34,777 bases of DNA from Deltaproteobacteria bacterium. Its GTDB lineage: Bacteria > Desulfobacterota > BSN033 > UBA1163. Made by a program: the position numbers and the translations under genes. The notes under the pieces were generated by a model that had not been told where the DNA came from, made no database searches, and saw nothing but the letters and a program-made list of their open reading frames with translations. The stretch lies in contig VGSS01000020.1 in assembly GCA_016874935.1 (NCBI GenBank), positions 1-34,777 on the forward strand, given 5' to 3'. Below, one piece after another: positions 1-7,114 of the stretch. Numbering within the stretch: position 1 is the stretch's first letter; every line of letters starts with the position of its first letter.

Positions 1-1633
1 TGATCGCCTCTTTCTCATCGCTCCTCATCCGTCCGTGCAGAAGTCCGATCCGGAAAGCCGGAAAAACATCCTTCTGCAAATGTTCCGCCATCCGGGTCGC
101 ATCTCTGAGGTCCAGCTTCTCAGACTCCTCCACCAAGGGATAGACAACGAAGACCTGCCGGCCTTTCTTCACCTCCTCTTCAACGATCCGGTAGATCCTA
201 TTTCTCCCAGATTCGGGAAAGACCTTTGTCTCCACAGGCATCCTTCCCGGAGGCATTTCGTCAATCAGCGAGATGTCCAGATCTCCGTAAAGGGTCATGG
301 CCAGAGTTCGGGGAATGGGAGTGGCGGTCATCACCAGGACATCAGGGTTCTCCCCCTTCTTCTTCAATAATCCTCTCTGAACCACACCGAACTTATGTTG
401 TTCATCGATGATGGCCAGGCCCAGGCGATGGAACTCGACCTGTTCCTGAATCACCGCATGGGTTCCGATCACGATCTGAACTTCTCCCTCCCGGATGCGG
501 CTGTAGATCCCTTCTCTCTCTGATCCTTTGATGTTGCTCGTCAGCAGGGCTACCCGGAAACCCAGGGGTTCCACCCAGCGGTGGATCGTTAGATAATGCT
601 GTTCAGCCAGCACCTCGGTGGGCGCCATGATGGCAGCCTGATAGCCGCACTCCACCACTCTCAGGCTGGCTAAAAGGGCCACGATCGTCTTTCCGCTTCC
701 CACATCCCCCTGGATCAAACGGTTCATGGGGTGAGGCTTTCCCATATCCTCCACAATTTCGGATAAGGCTTGTTCCTGGGCACGCGTTAATTGAAAGGAC
801 AGTTGATTGAGTAATCTTTTTGAAAGAGTGCCTTCGGTTTTAAAAGAAATGCCTGTTTCAAGGGCCACCCCTCTCTTCTTCAAAGCAAGCCCTAACTCCA
901 AGAAAAAGAATTCATCGAAGATGATCCTCCGGTGCCCGTCGGAACGTTGGAGATTGAGCTTTTCGATCGATTCTCCATCAGGCGGGAAATGGACTCTCCG
1001 AAAGGCCTCGGAAAAATCGATGAGATCCTGCCGTTCCACGATCTCCTCAGGGATGGGGCTTGTCAGTTCATCAGAATATCCATCCACAATGCTCTTCAAC
1101 AAACGGCGCAACGTCCTCTGATAGAGGCCTTCCGTTTCGGAATAGATGGGAACGATCCGTTTGAAGTTGAGGTAATCCTCTTCGATATCGCCTTCCACGA
1201 TCTCCACATCAGGATGATGGATCTCCTTCTGGTAATTGAACCGCCTCACCTCGCCGGAGAAGATCAATCTTCGTCCTTTTTTAAATCGCTCCTTAAGATA
1301 TTGTTCGTTTCCATGAAACCACTTCAGCGTGATCATCCCGCTTCCATCGCCCACCAATACTTCAAAAACCTTTTTTTTCCTATTCTGGAAGAAAGCCGTT
1401 CCCGAAAGCATGATCTCACCGAAACCTGTCTCTTTTCCTCCTGCTCTGAGTTCTGAGATCTTCTTCAAATGCCTCCGGTCTTCATAGGCTCGTGGAAGGA
1501 AGTAGAGGCCGTCCTCAACCGTCCGTATGCCCTTCTTCTCAAAGAGCCTGGCCAGCTTCGGCCCCACTCCTTTGACGTACTGAATAGGAGTGAGAAGGCG
1601 GTTCTTAAAGTGAGAAGTTGATAGTCTTTCCAT
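1..1633 (-). CDS. recG: ATP-dependent DNA helicase RecG, 3' end outside window
   Basis: RecG unwinds branched DNA and remodels stalled forks and recombination intermediates. The minus strand is open for 544 codons from an ATG at 1633 to the window edge. An N-terminal HhH-like segment (about residues 15-35, with KGVGPKLARLFEKKGI) and an OB-like wedge domain (about 65-150) precede helicase domain 1. Walker A is GDVGSGKT at 309-316, the RecG-type DEQH box is at 410-413 (DEQHKFGV), and TATPIPRTLAMT starts at 436. The last motifs (V, VI) lie beyond the window. The start is well fixed: an in-frame TAG directly precedes the ATG, and AAAAGG lies just upstream. Full RecG is usually 680-800 residues, so roughly the last fifth to quarter is missing because of the window edge, not mutation. 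Confidence 0.96.
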   Translation of the reverse strand, partial: MERLSTSHFKNRLLTPIQYVKGVGPKLARLFEKKGIRTVEDGLYFLPRAYEDRRHLKKISELRAGGKETGFGEIMLSGTAFFQNRKKKVFEVLVGDGSGMITLKWFHGNEQYLKERFKKGRRLIFSGEVRRFNYQKEIHHPDVEIVEGDIEEDYLNFKRIVPIYSETEGLYQRTLRRLLKSIVDGYSDELTSPIPEEIVERQDLIDFSEAFRRVHFPPDGESIEKLNLQRSDGHRRIIFDEFFFLELGLALKKRGVALETGISFKTEGTLSKRLLNQLSFQLTRAQEQALSEIVEDMGKPHPMNRLIQGDVGSGKTIVALLASLRVVECGYQAAIMAPTEVLAEQHYLTIHRWVEPLGFRVALLTSNIKGSEREGIYSRIREGEVQIVIGTHAVIQEQVEFHRLGLAIIDEQHKFGVVQRGLLKKKGENPDVLVMTATPIPRTLAMTLYGDLDISLIDEMPPGRMPVETKVFPESGRNRIYRIVEEEVKKGRQVFVVYPLVEESEKLDLRDATRMAEHLQKDVFPAFRIGLLHGRMRSDEKEAI

Positions 1634-1729
1634 CTACCTTTTCTGCCCTAAGATTTCAAATTGATCCTTGTGAAATCCGAAGCACGAAATCCGAATTTCG
1701 TATTTGTTAATTCTCAGGCATCGTTCCCC

Positions 1730-1945
1730 TTAACCCTTTGTCTCCCAGTCATCAAGAACTACCTTAATATATTTCTTCTTACAGGAAGGGCACACGATCA
1801 TATTCTCCCCCGCCTTTAATCTGATTTTCTCATAAGAAACCTCTTGATCACAATAAGGACATCGATAAGGAAACTCCTGAACCACCAATTCTTCCAATCG
1901 TTTTTTCATAAAATCATTCTTGATGATCTCGTAAAAAGTCGTCAT
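1730..1945 (-). CDS. small zinc-ribbon protein of unknown function
   Basis: A 71-residue protein with two CxxC knuckles, CPYC at 29-32 and CPSC at 52-55, separated by about 20 residues, followed by a lysine-rich strand. This is a typical single zinc ribbon; no further domain is seen. It could bind nucleic acid or a protein partner, but the family is not recognised. It lies upstream of recG on the same strand with about 95 nt between them. The ATG at 1945 sits inside a dispersed repeat (the repeat's GGAATGAC end supplies it) and has only a weak AGGA in front. An internal ATG at 1909 would give a 59-residue protein that keeps both knuckles and lies outside the repeat. Real gene likely; start uncertain. 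Confidence 0.6.
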   Translation of the reverse strand: MTTFYEIIKNDFMKKRLEELVVQEFPYRCPYCDQEVSYEKIRLKAGENMIVCPSCKKKYIKVVLDDWETKG

Positions 1946-2076
1946 TCCTGTGAAAACGCCTGCCTGCCGGTAGGCAGGGGAATCCAGGGAATTCTAACCA
2001 CCTGAAAATATCCCGCTAAGAGCGGGACTTGCGCAGGAATGACAAAATTTTCTTTTTTCAGACTTTTTACGAGACC
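1926..2076. repeat. composite inverted-repeat element of the GTCATTCC/GGAATGAC type
   Basis: Outer arms TCTCGTAAAAAGTC (about 1927-1940) and GACTTTTTACGAGA (2061-2074) are complementary. Inside them GTCATTCCTGTGAAAAC and CTTGCGCAGGAATGAC form the second pair. Each inner arm is interrupted by its own hairpin: CCTGCCTGCCGGTAGGCAGG near 1959-1978 and CCCGCTAAGAGCGGG near 2012-2026. A simpler relative occurs at 26022-26090. The remainder of the gap to 2228 shows no gene. Confidence 0.75.
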
Positions 2077-2228
2077 ATCATTCTACCCTAATTGGTAACG
2101 ACTTATTCTTCTGCCCACTGATCACTCTGTTCTGCTTTCTGCTTCCTATCTTCTGTCTTCCCTCTTCCCTCGCTCCCTATCGTTCCCAAAGGACTATACT
2201 AAAAGTTAACTGAATAATCAAAAGGTTT

Positions 2229-2257
2229 TTGACATCCGGGATAAAATTTGACATAAT
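2229..2257 (+). promoter_or_regulatory. sigma70-type promoter of the mla operon
   Basis: TTGACA at 2229-2234, a 17-nt spacer and CATAAT at 2252-2257 (five of six matches). Transcription would start about 2263-2265, which coincides with the mlaE ATG at 2264. No Shine-Dalgarno sequence precedes that ATG. Confidence 0.7.
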
Positions 2258-2263
2258 TTTCTA

Positions 2264-3031
2264 ATGATATGGATTAGAAAATTAGGCGGGATTACGTTTT
2301 ATGGTTTGCGGGGAATGGGGCGGATGGGCCTTTTCCTTGCTCAAACCCTCTTCTGCGCTGCCACTCCTCCCTTAAAATTTTCCTGGATCATCAAACAGGT
2401 CTGGTTCATCGGATTTCAATCCACCCTGGTCATTCTCCTGACCGGAGCCTTTTCTGGAATGGTTCTCGGCCTTCAGGGGTTCTATACCCTTAACCGATTC
2501 GGCTCCACTGCACTCCTTGGCCCCATGGTCGCCCTCTCCCTCATCAAGGAACTGGGGCCTGTTCTCACCGCCCTCATGGTTACGGGAAGGGCCGGCTCGG
2601 CCATGACGGCCGAAATCGGGATCATGCGGACCAGCGAGCAGATCGATGCCCTGGAGTTGATGGGGCTTAACCCTTTTCGATATCTCATCGTTCCCAAACT
2701 GATCGCAGGAATCATTGCCCTGCCTCTTCTGACCGCCATCTTCGACGTAGTCGGCATCTTCGGCGGATATTTCGTGGGAGGAAAGCTGTTGGGAGTCGGC
2801 GAAGGGACCTATTTCGGTGAAATGGCCAACTACGTGAGGATCGAGGATGTCCTGGAGGGAATTTATAAATCTCTCAGCTTCGGCGTCATCATCTCCTGGG
2901 TCTGCTGTTATAAGGGGTTTAATTCTGGATTTGGGGCCGAAGGTGTAAGCAAGGCAACCACCCAGGCCGTGGTCCTCTCGTCGGTCCTGGTCCTTTTCTG
3001 GGATTACATAATGACTTCTCTTCTCTTCTGA
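2264..3031 (+). CDS. mlaE: MlaE-family phospholipid ABC transporter permease
   Basis: Inner-membrane permease of the Mla (maintenance of lipid asymmetry) ABC transporter, which moves phospholipid between the inner membrane and the periplasmic carrier. The 255-residue length and the family core are typical: an N-terminal amphipathic stretch, a first membrane span near residues 48-68, the conserved segment LGPVLTALMVTGRAGSAMTAE around 100-120, then EQIDALELMGLNP, and further spans up to the C-terminus. It is first in the operon and followed 9 nt later by the ATPase. The start at 2264 matches the family N-terminus, but it lacks a Shine-Dalgarno sequence and coincides with the predicted transcription start, so leaderless initiation is plausible. 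Confidence 0.93.
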   Translation: MIWIRKLGGITFYGLRGMGRMGLFLAQTLFCAATPPLKFSWIIKQVWFIGFQSTLVILLTGAFSGMVLGLQGFYTLNRFGSTALLGPMVALSLIKELGPVLTALMVTGRAGSAMTAEIGIMRTSEQIDALELMGLNPFRYLIVPKLIAGIIALPLLTAIFDVVGIFGGYFVGGKLLGVGEGTYFGEMANYVRIEDVLEGIYKSLSFGVIISWVCCYKGFNSGFGAEGVSKATTQAVVLSSVLVLFWDYIMTSLLF

Positions 3032-3040
3032 GGCGATAAA

Positions 3041-3787
3041 ATGATACGGATCGAAGAGATCCATAAATCGTTTAATGGATTTCCTGTGCTTAAAGGCGTC
3101 TCCTTTGAAGTAAAGAAAGGAGAGATACTCGCCCTGATCGGCGGGAGCGGCAAAGGGAAAAGCGTTATCCTGAAGCATGTGGTCGGATTGATCACACCCG
3201 ACCAGGGCCATGTCTATATCGACGGCAAGGATATAGGCCATCTGAAGGGAAAGGAACTCGAAGAACTGAGAAGCCGTTTCGGCTTTCTCTTCCAGGGCGG
3301 AGCCCTTTTCTCCTCCCTGACTGTCTTTGACAATCTGGCCTTTCCCCTCCGGGAAAAAACAAACCTGAAAGAGGAAGAGATCAGGGATCGGGTTCTTCAA
3401 GAGTTGGATCAGGTGGGACTGGCCGGGGCGGAAAATAAGTTTCCGGCCGAGCTCAGCGGAGGGATGCTCAAGCGGACCGCCTTTGCGCGGGCTCTGGTGA
3501 CCAAACCTGAAATCATCCTTTTCGACGAACCCACCACAGGGTTAGATCCTGTTATTGCCCATACGATCCTCGACCTCGTCAAATCGGTCCATCAGCATCG
3601 TGGATTTACCGCGATCATCGTCAGTCATGAGTTGTCGAGACTGTTTCAGATCGCCCAAAAGGTGGCAATGCTCCATGAGGGAGTTATTCTGACGATAGGA
3701 ACTCCGGATGAATTCCTCTCTTCCGATAACCCTGTCGTCCGGCAGTTCGTCAGCGGAAGTCTGGAGGGACCCATCAAACTCTATTAG
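3041..3787 (+). CDS. mlaF: MlaF-family phospholipid ABC transporter ATPase
   Basis: Cytoplasmic ATPase powering MlaE. The 248 residues contain Walker A GGSGKGKS at 34-41 (the middle Lys is less common than Ser, Cys or Thr but fits GxxGxGKS), Q-loop Gln85, signature LSGGM at 138-142, Walker B IILFDEP at 158-164, the D-loop GLDP and switch His196 in VSHELSR. LSGGM instead of LSGGQ is characteristic of the MlaF branch. It follows mlaE by 9 nt. The stop codon TAG lies at the left end of a dispersed repeat (3781-3868), so the last codons may have been fixed by repeat insertion. Confidence 0.94.
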   Translation: MIRIEEIHKSFNGFPVLKGVSFEVKKGEILALIGGSGKGKSVILKHVVGLITPDQGHVYIDGKDIGHLKGKELEELRSRFGFLFQGGALFSSLTVFDNLAFPLREKTNLKEEEIRDRVLQELDQVGLAGAENKFPAELSGGMLKRTAFARALVTKPEIILFDEPTTGLDPVIAHTILDLVKSVHQHRGFTAIIVSHELSRLFQIAQKVAMLHEGVILTIGTPDEFLSSDNPVVRQFVSGSLEGPIKLY

Positions 3788-3868
3788 GAAGCCATCCTGC
3801 GGCAGGGGCAGGAAATAATTCAAAAAAGATTTTTTGAATTTTCCTAAATTCCTGAATTCCTGGTTTCC
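3781..3868 (+). repeat. dispersed repeat, copy 1 (inverted relative to copy at 9942-10015)
   Basis: Begins with CTATTAGG, which includes the mlaF stop, and continues with AGCCAT, GGCAGGG, an A/T hairpin and TTCCTGGTTTCC. The perfect 11-bp inverted repeat AATTCAAAAAA (3817-3827) / TTTTTTGAATT (3830-3840) lies in its centre. The same order of blocks occurs on the other strand at 9942-10015. It fills the mlaF-mlaD gap and might attenuate transcription there. Confidence 0.75.
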
Positions 3869-3897
3869 ATATTTTCCTTATAATGAGGGGGGACGAG

Positions 3898-4338
3898 ATG
3901 AAAAAATTTGATATTGAATTAGCAGTGGGATTATTTGTGCTCGCAGGAATTCTCTGCCTGGGCTACCTCTCGGTCAAATTGGGAAAGATGGAGATTGTGG
4001 GAGGAAAGGGTTATGAGATCTATGCCATTTTCTCCAATAGCGGGGGGGTCAAGGAAGGATCGAATATCGTCATTGCAGGCGTTGAGGTGGGCCGTGTGAA
4101 AAGCATTGTCCTTGAGAATTATCAGGCCAGGATCGTTCTGAGCCTGCCCCGTGAGATAAAAATCCATGAAGACGCCATCGCCTCCATCAAGACAAAAGGG
4201 TTGGTGGGAGAAAAGTATATCGAGATCACGCCGGGAGGATCTGAAAAAGTTATTGCTCCGGGAGGAAAAATTAGGGAAACTCAGCCTTCTGTCGATCTCG
4301 AAGAGCTGATCTCCAAGCTTGTCTTTGAAAAAATCTAA
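3898..4338 (+). CDS. mlaD: MlaD-family MCE-domain lipid transport protein
   Basis: Membrane-anchored periplasmic MCE protein that forms the hexameric lipid channel on the MlaFE complex. Of 146 residues, 9-27 form one transmembrane helix and about 38-116 the MCE domain, with the typical FSNSGGVKEGSNIVIAGVEVG stretch (about 45-65) and GLVGEKYIEI near 101-110. A short helix follows; the length fits single-MCE MlaD. The ATG at 3898 was chosen because GGGGGGACGAG directly precedes it; an in-frame ATG at 3883 would add MRGDE without a ribosome site. The gap to mlaF holds a repeat; mlaC follows after 20 nt. Confidence 0.93.
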   Translation: MKKFDIELAVGLFVLAGILCLGYLSVKLGKMEIVGGKGYEIYAIFSNSGGVKEGSNIVIAGVEVGRVKSIVLENYQARIVLSLPREIKIHEDAIASIKTKGLVGEKYIEITPGGSEKVIAPGGKIRETQPSVDLEELISKLVFEKI

Positions 4339-4358
4339 CCTTGCCGAAGGGGATATCT

Positions 4359-4961
4359 ATGAACCGAATCGGTCTTGCCAAATGGCTTCTCTCTCTTTCA
4401 CTCACGTTCGCAATGCTCGGTATTGCAATTGCCGGAGAACCCCAGGAGCAACTTAAACAAACCACGGACAAGGTGCTATCCGTCCTGAGTGACCCTTCCC
4501 TTAAATCCCCGAATAAAACGAAGGAGAGAAAGGGGCTGATCTTAAAAATAGTCGATGAACGTTTCGATTGGGAAGAGATGGCCAGGCGCTCACTTTCAAG
4601 ACACTGGGCACAGAGGACCTCTGAAGAAAAGAAAGAATTTGTTACCCTCATCAAAGGGCTGCTCGAAAGGGTCTATATGGATAAGGTCGAGGGCTATTCC
4701 TGGGATAAGATCATCTATGAGGGAGAGCGTATCGACGGAGATTATGCGACGATAAAGGTCAAAATCTATACCGAAAAAGACCAAACCATTTCTGTAGAAT
4801 ATCGGACCTGGAAAAAAGGAAACCAATGGCTCGTCTATGACTTCTTGATCGAAGGGGTGGGAATGGTCAATAATTACAGGACACAGTTTAACGAGATCAT
4901 TGCCAAATCCTCCTATCAGGAGCTCATAAAGAGGCTTAAGGCCAAATCAACTCAAAACTGA
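4359..4961 (+). CDS. mlaC: MlaC-family periplasmic phospholipid-binding protein
   Basis: Soluble periplasmic shuttle that carries phospholipid between the MlaA complex and the MlaFED complex. The 200-residue product has a signal peptide over about residues 1-25 (ending near GIAIAG) and the MlaC/Ttg2D fold, recognised by IVDERFDWEEMARRSLSRHW and, near the end, VYDFLIEGVGMVNNYRTQF. The ATG at 4359 is preceded by GAAGGGG at good distance; a TTG at 4341 in the same frame would add six residues and is less likely. It lies between mlaD and mlaA. Confidence 0.92.
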   Translation: MNRIGLAKWLLSLSLTFAMLGIAIAGEPQEQLKQTTDKVLSVLSDPSLKSPNKTKERKGLILKIVDERFDWEEMARRSLSRHWAQRTSEEKKEFVTLIKGLLERVYMDKVEGYSWDKIIYEGERIDGDYATIKVKIYTEKDQTISVEYRTWKKGNQWLVYDFLIEGVGMVNNYRTQFNEIIAKSSYQELIKRLKAKSTQN

Positions 4962-4999
4962 GCCACCCATTCCTTAATGCGACGGCCACTGCTCATTAG

Positions 5000-5833
5000 A
5001 TGAAACGAAATCAGGTGATGAGAACGCTTTTCAAACGATTTCTGTTATCCGCCTTTTGGCTCTTATTATTTTACGGCCTCGCCTCTGGAGAACCTGATCT
5101 TCCAATAGGGTCTTCCCTTGACTCCTCTGTCTGTTATCAGCCCCCTGACCTCCCTGTTATAATTGCACAGTTCTCTAAACCATCTTTAAAGGAGGAAGAA
5201 CTGGAATTGGAGGAAACGCTCGATACCTTAGCCGACCCCCTTGAACCCGTGAACCGAATCTTTTTTCATGTCAATGATAAACTCTATTTCTGGGCCCTTA
5301 AACCTTTGGCCTCCGGATATAAGGCAGTGGTCCCTGAAGATTTGAGACTGGGCGTTAAACATTTCTTCTCCAATCTCACGACCCCTGTCCGTCTGGTCAA
5401 CTGCCTCCTTCAAGCCAATTTTAAAGGCGCTGGAAATGAAACCGTCCGCTTTCTTTTGAATTCCACGCTCGGTCTTGCCGGTTTTCTCGATCCCGCAAAA
5501 ACAGAGCTGAAGATCGAAAAGAGGGATGAAGATTTCGGTCAGACCCTCGGTTTCTGGGGCATAGGACCGGCATTCTATATTGAGTGGCCGATCCTGGGAG
5601 CCTCCAGTTTACGCGACACCTTTGGTTATGCCGGCGACCTTCTCCTTGATCCAAAGACCTACCTCATCAAGTCCGTGTCTCTTGGCCTCGCCATTAGAAC
5701 CTATGATCAGGTCAACGGAACCTCCTTCAGGATCGGAGAATATGAGGACTTTAAAAGAAATACTCTCGACCCTTATATTGCCAAGAGAGAAGCTTATCAC
5801 CAGAACCGTAAACACAAGATCAAAAATAGATAG
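5000..5833 (+). CDS. mlaA: MlaA (VacJ)-family outer-membrane phospholipid removal protein
   Basis: MlaA removes misplaced phospholipid from the outer leaflet of the outer membrane and passes it to MlaC. Signature elements are DPLEPVNRIF at 79-88, GNETVRFLLNSTLGLAGFLDPA near residues 144-165, DFGQTLGFWGIG, and GYAGDLLLDPKTYL. A hydrophobic N-terminus (about 12-28) looks like a signal peptide ending near GLASGE, but no lipobox Cys follows it; the first Cys is residue 45 in a non-hydrophobic context. Most proteobacterial MlaA proteins are lipoproteins, so this is unusual. About 277 residues, with a longer N-terminal linker than E. coli. An ATG at 5018 is an alternative start; neither has a strong ribosome site. 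Confidence 0.9.
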   Translation: MKRNQVMRTLFKRFLLSAFWLLLFYGLASGEPDLPIGSSLDSSVCYQPPDLPVIIAQFSKPSLKEEELELEETLDTLADPLEPVNRIFFHVNDKLYFWALKPLASGYKAVVPEDLRLGVKHFFSNLTTPVRLVNCLLQANFKGAGNETVRFLLNSTLGLAGFLDPAKTELKIEKRDEDFGQTLGFWGIGPAFYIEWPILGASSLRDTFGYAGDLLLDPKTYLIKSVSLGLAIRTYDQVNGTSFRIGEYEDFKRNTLDPYIAKREAYHQNRKHKIKNR

Positions 5834-5860
5834 ATATTTAATTGGGGGGCTTTTTTCTTT

Positions 5861-5980
5861 CTGATTATACAGATTCAAAAAAATGATTTCACAGATTTTT
5901 TTTTATGAATACATATTTAATCTGTGTAATCGGCTCCTAATCGATGTAATCGGAGATTTCTGTATTTTTTCAGAAATCTC
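5861..5980. repeat. stem-loops after the mla operon
   Basis: GATTATACAGATT (about 5862-5874) is complementary, with one mismatch, to AATCTGTGTAATC near 5921-5933. GAGATTTCTG (5953-5962) and CAGAAATCTC (5971-5980) form a perfect 10-bp hairpin with an 8-nt loop. No T-run follows on the plus strand, so calling it a terminator is not justified, but it closes the mla transcription unit. Confidence 0.5.
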
Positions 5981-6064
5981 ATAAAAACGGTTGACTTTTT
6001 TTTCTAAAATGTTTAGCCTTTTTAAGTCCTCTTGAAATACGTCTGATGCAATAAGGAGGCCCTC

Positions 6065-6499
6065 ATGAGTCCTGGAAAACCTGTTTTGCCAAAAAATAAT
6101 GAGAAAAAAGAGGAGAAAGCTCTTTCTCGAAGAGGGGTACTAGCCATTGAAAAAAGAAAAAATCCAAGGTTCTTTGTCGAACTTCCCCTCGATTACTCGC
6201 GCAAAGGGAAAAAAATCGATTTCGGCGGAATCGTTAAGGATGCGAGCGAAGGCGGCATCCTCGTCTATCTCCCCGAAAAAATAGATGTGGGAGAACTGCT
6301 CAAAATCGAAATCTATTTTGCAAAGGGTCTTGAACTAAATACCGTCCAAGGAGTGGCTAAAATTGTCTGGGCTGATCTGGCTGCAAGAGAGACCTGGAGA
6401 GAACACCGGTATGGGCTGGAATTCCACTCCATGCCAAAAGGGATGATTCAGAAACTGAAAAACCTGCTGAAAGATGTGGGAGAAACTCACAAGTCTTAA
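6065..6499 (+). CDS. PilZ-domain protein, probable cyclic-di-GMP receptor
   Basis: A 144-residue protein made of a lysine-rich leader (about 1-28) and one PilZ domain. Both c-di-GMP-binding motifs are visible: RxxxR as RKNPR at 31-35 and DxSxxG as DASEGG at 59-64. The remainder (VGELLKIEIYF, VQGVAKIVWAD, YGLEFHSM) follows the beta-barrel pattern. No effector domain is fused, so it would act through a partner. The start is well supported by AAGGAGG eight bases upstream. It stands alone between mlaA and the signal peptidase gene, so context does not reveal the output. Confidence 0.88.
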   Translation: MSPGKPVLPKNNEKKEEKALSRRGVLAIEKRKNPRFFVELPLDYSRKGKKIDFGGIVKDASEGGILVYLPEKIDVGELLKIEIYFAKGLELNTVQGVAKIVWADLAARETWREHRYGLEFHSMPKGMIQKLKNLLKDVGETHKS

Positions 6500-6613
6500 G
6501 TGGCGGAGTTATCACAGACAACTTCTCCCCTCCACCGGGTTTTTCATATAAATCACTCCGTCCTTTTGCGGTTCCCGCGACATTAAGTTATATTCCATTG
6601 GATTTGAAGACCC

Positions 6614-7114
6614 ATGGTTGTCAATAAAGGAATCCGCCAATTCCTTTTTCCATCATTGACCCATTCTTTCCTGATCCGGGCAGGCTGTGTCGCGCTCCTC
6701 GCCTATCTCGTCTTTGGGCATCTGTTGATCCCCTTCCGCATCAAAGGGCACAGCATGGAACCCGCCTATCAGAATGGGGAGTTCAATTTCTGCTGGAGGT
6801 TTCGACACCTCTTTTCCAAACCCAAAAGAGGCGATGTCGTGGTGATCCGTTTCACAGGGCAGAGGGTGATGCTTCTTAAACGAGTGGTCGCTTTGGAAGG
6901 TGAAGTGGTTGAATTTCGAGATGGAAGGCTCTTCATCAATGGAAAAAAGCTGGATGAACCTTACATCCATAAGCCTTACGACTGGAACCTTTCGCCCCGT
7001 CAGGTGGAGTCCGATTCGGTCTATGTGGTGGGAGACAACAGGAGCGGCCCTATGCAGAACCATTTTTTCGGGCAGGCATCCCTCTCACGCATCTTGGGAG
7101 ACCCTCTATGGTGA
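6614..7114 (+). CDS. lepB: signal peptidase I (S26 family)
   Basis: Cleaves signal peptides of exported proteins at the periplasmic face of the inner membrane. The 166-residue protein has one membrane span (about 20-42) followed by the catalytic region: Ser47 in GHSMEP, general-base Lys89 in LLKRVVALEG, and GDNR at 140-143. After GDNR the usual DSRxxG becomes QNHFFG, still ending in the ILG box. It is short, as in the compact single-span S26 proteins, and lacks the large insert of E. coli LepB. The stop overlaps the ATG of the next gene (ATGGTGA), suggesting coupled translation. A second, longer signal peptidase may exist elsewhere in the genome. Confidence 0.87.
   Translation: MVVNKGIRQFLFPSLTHSFLIRAGCVALLAYLVFGHLLIPFRIKGHSMEPAYQNGEFNFCWRFRHLFSKPKRGDVVVIRFTGQRVMLLKRVVALEGEVVEFRDGRLFINGKKLDEPYIHKPYDWNLSPRQVESDSVYVVGDNRSGPMQNHFFGQASLSRILGDPLW

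Noticed and set aside
2372-3400. Long minus-strand frame of 342 codons opposite mlaE/mlaF
   Set aside because: The plus strand encodes complete MlaE and MlaF with all family motifs; the antisense frame has no recognisable domain and a biased composition typical of shadow frames.
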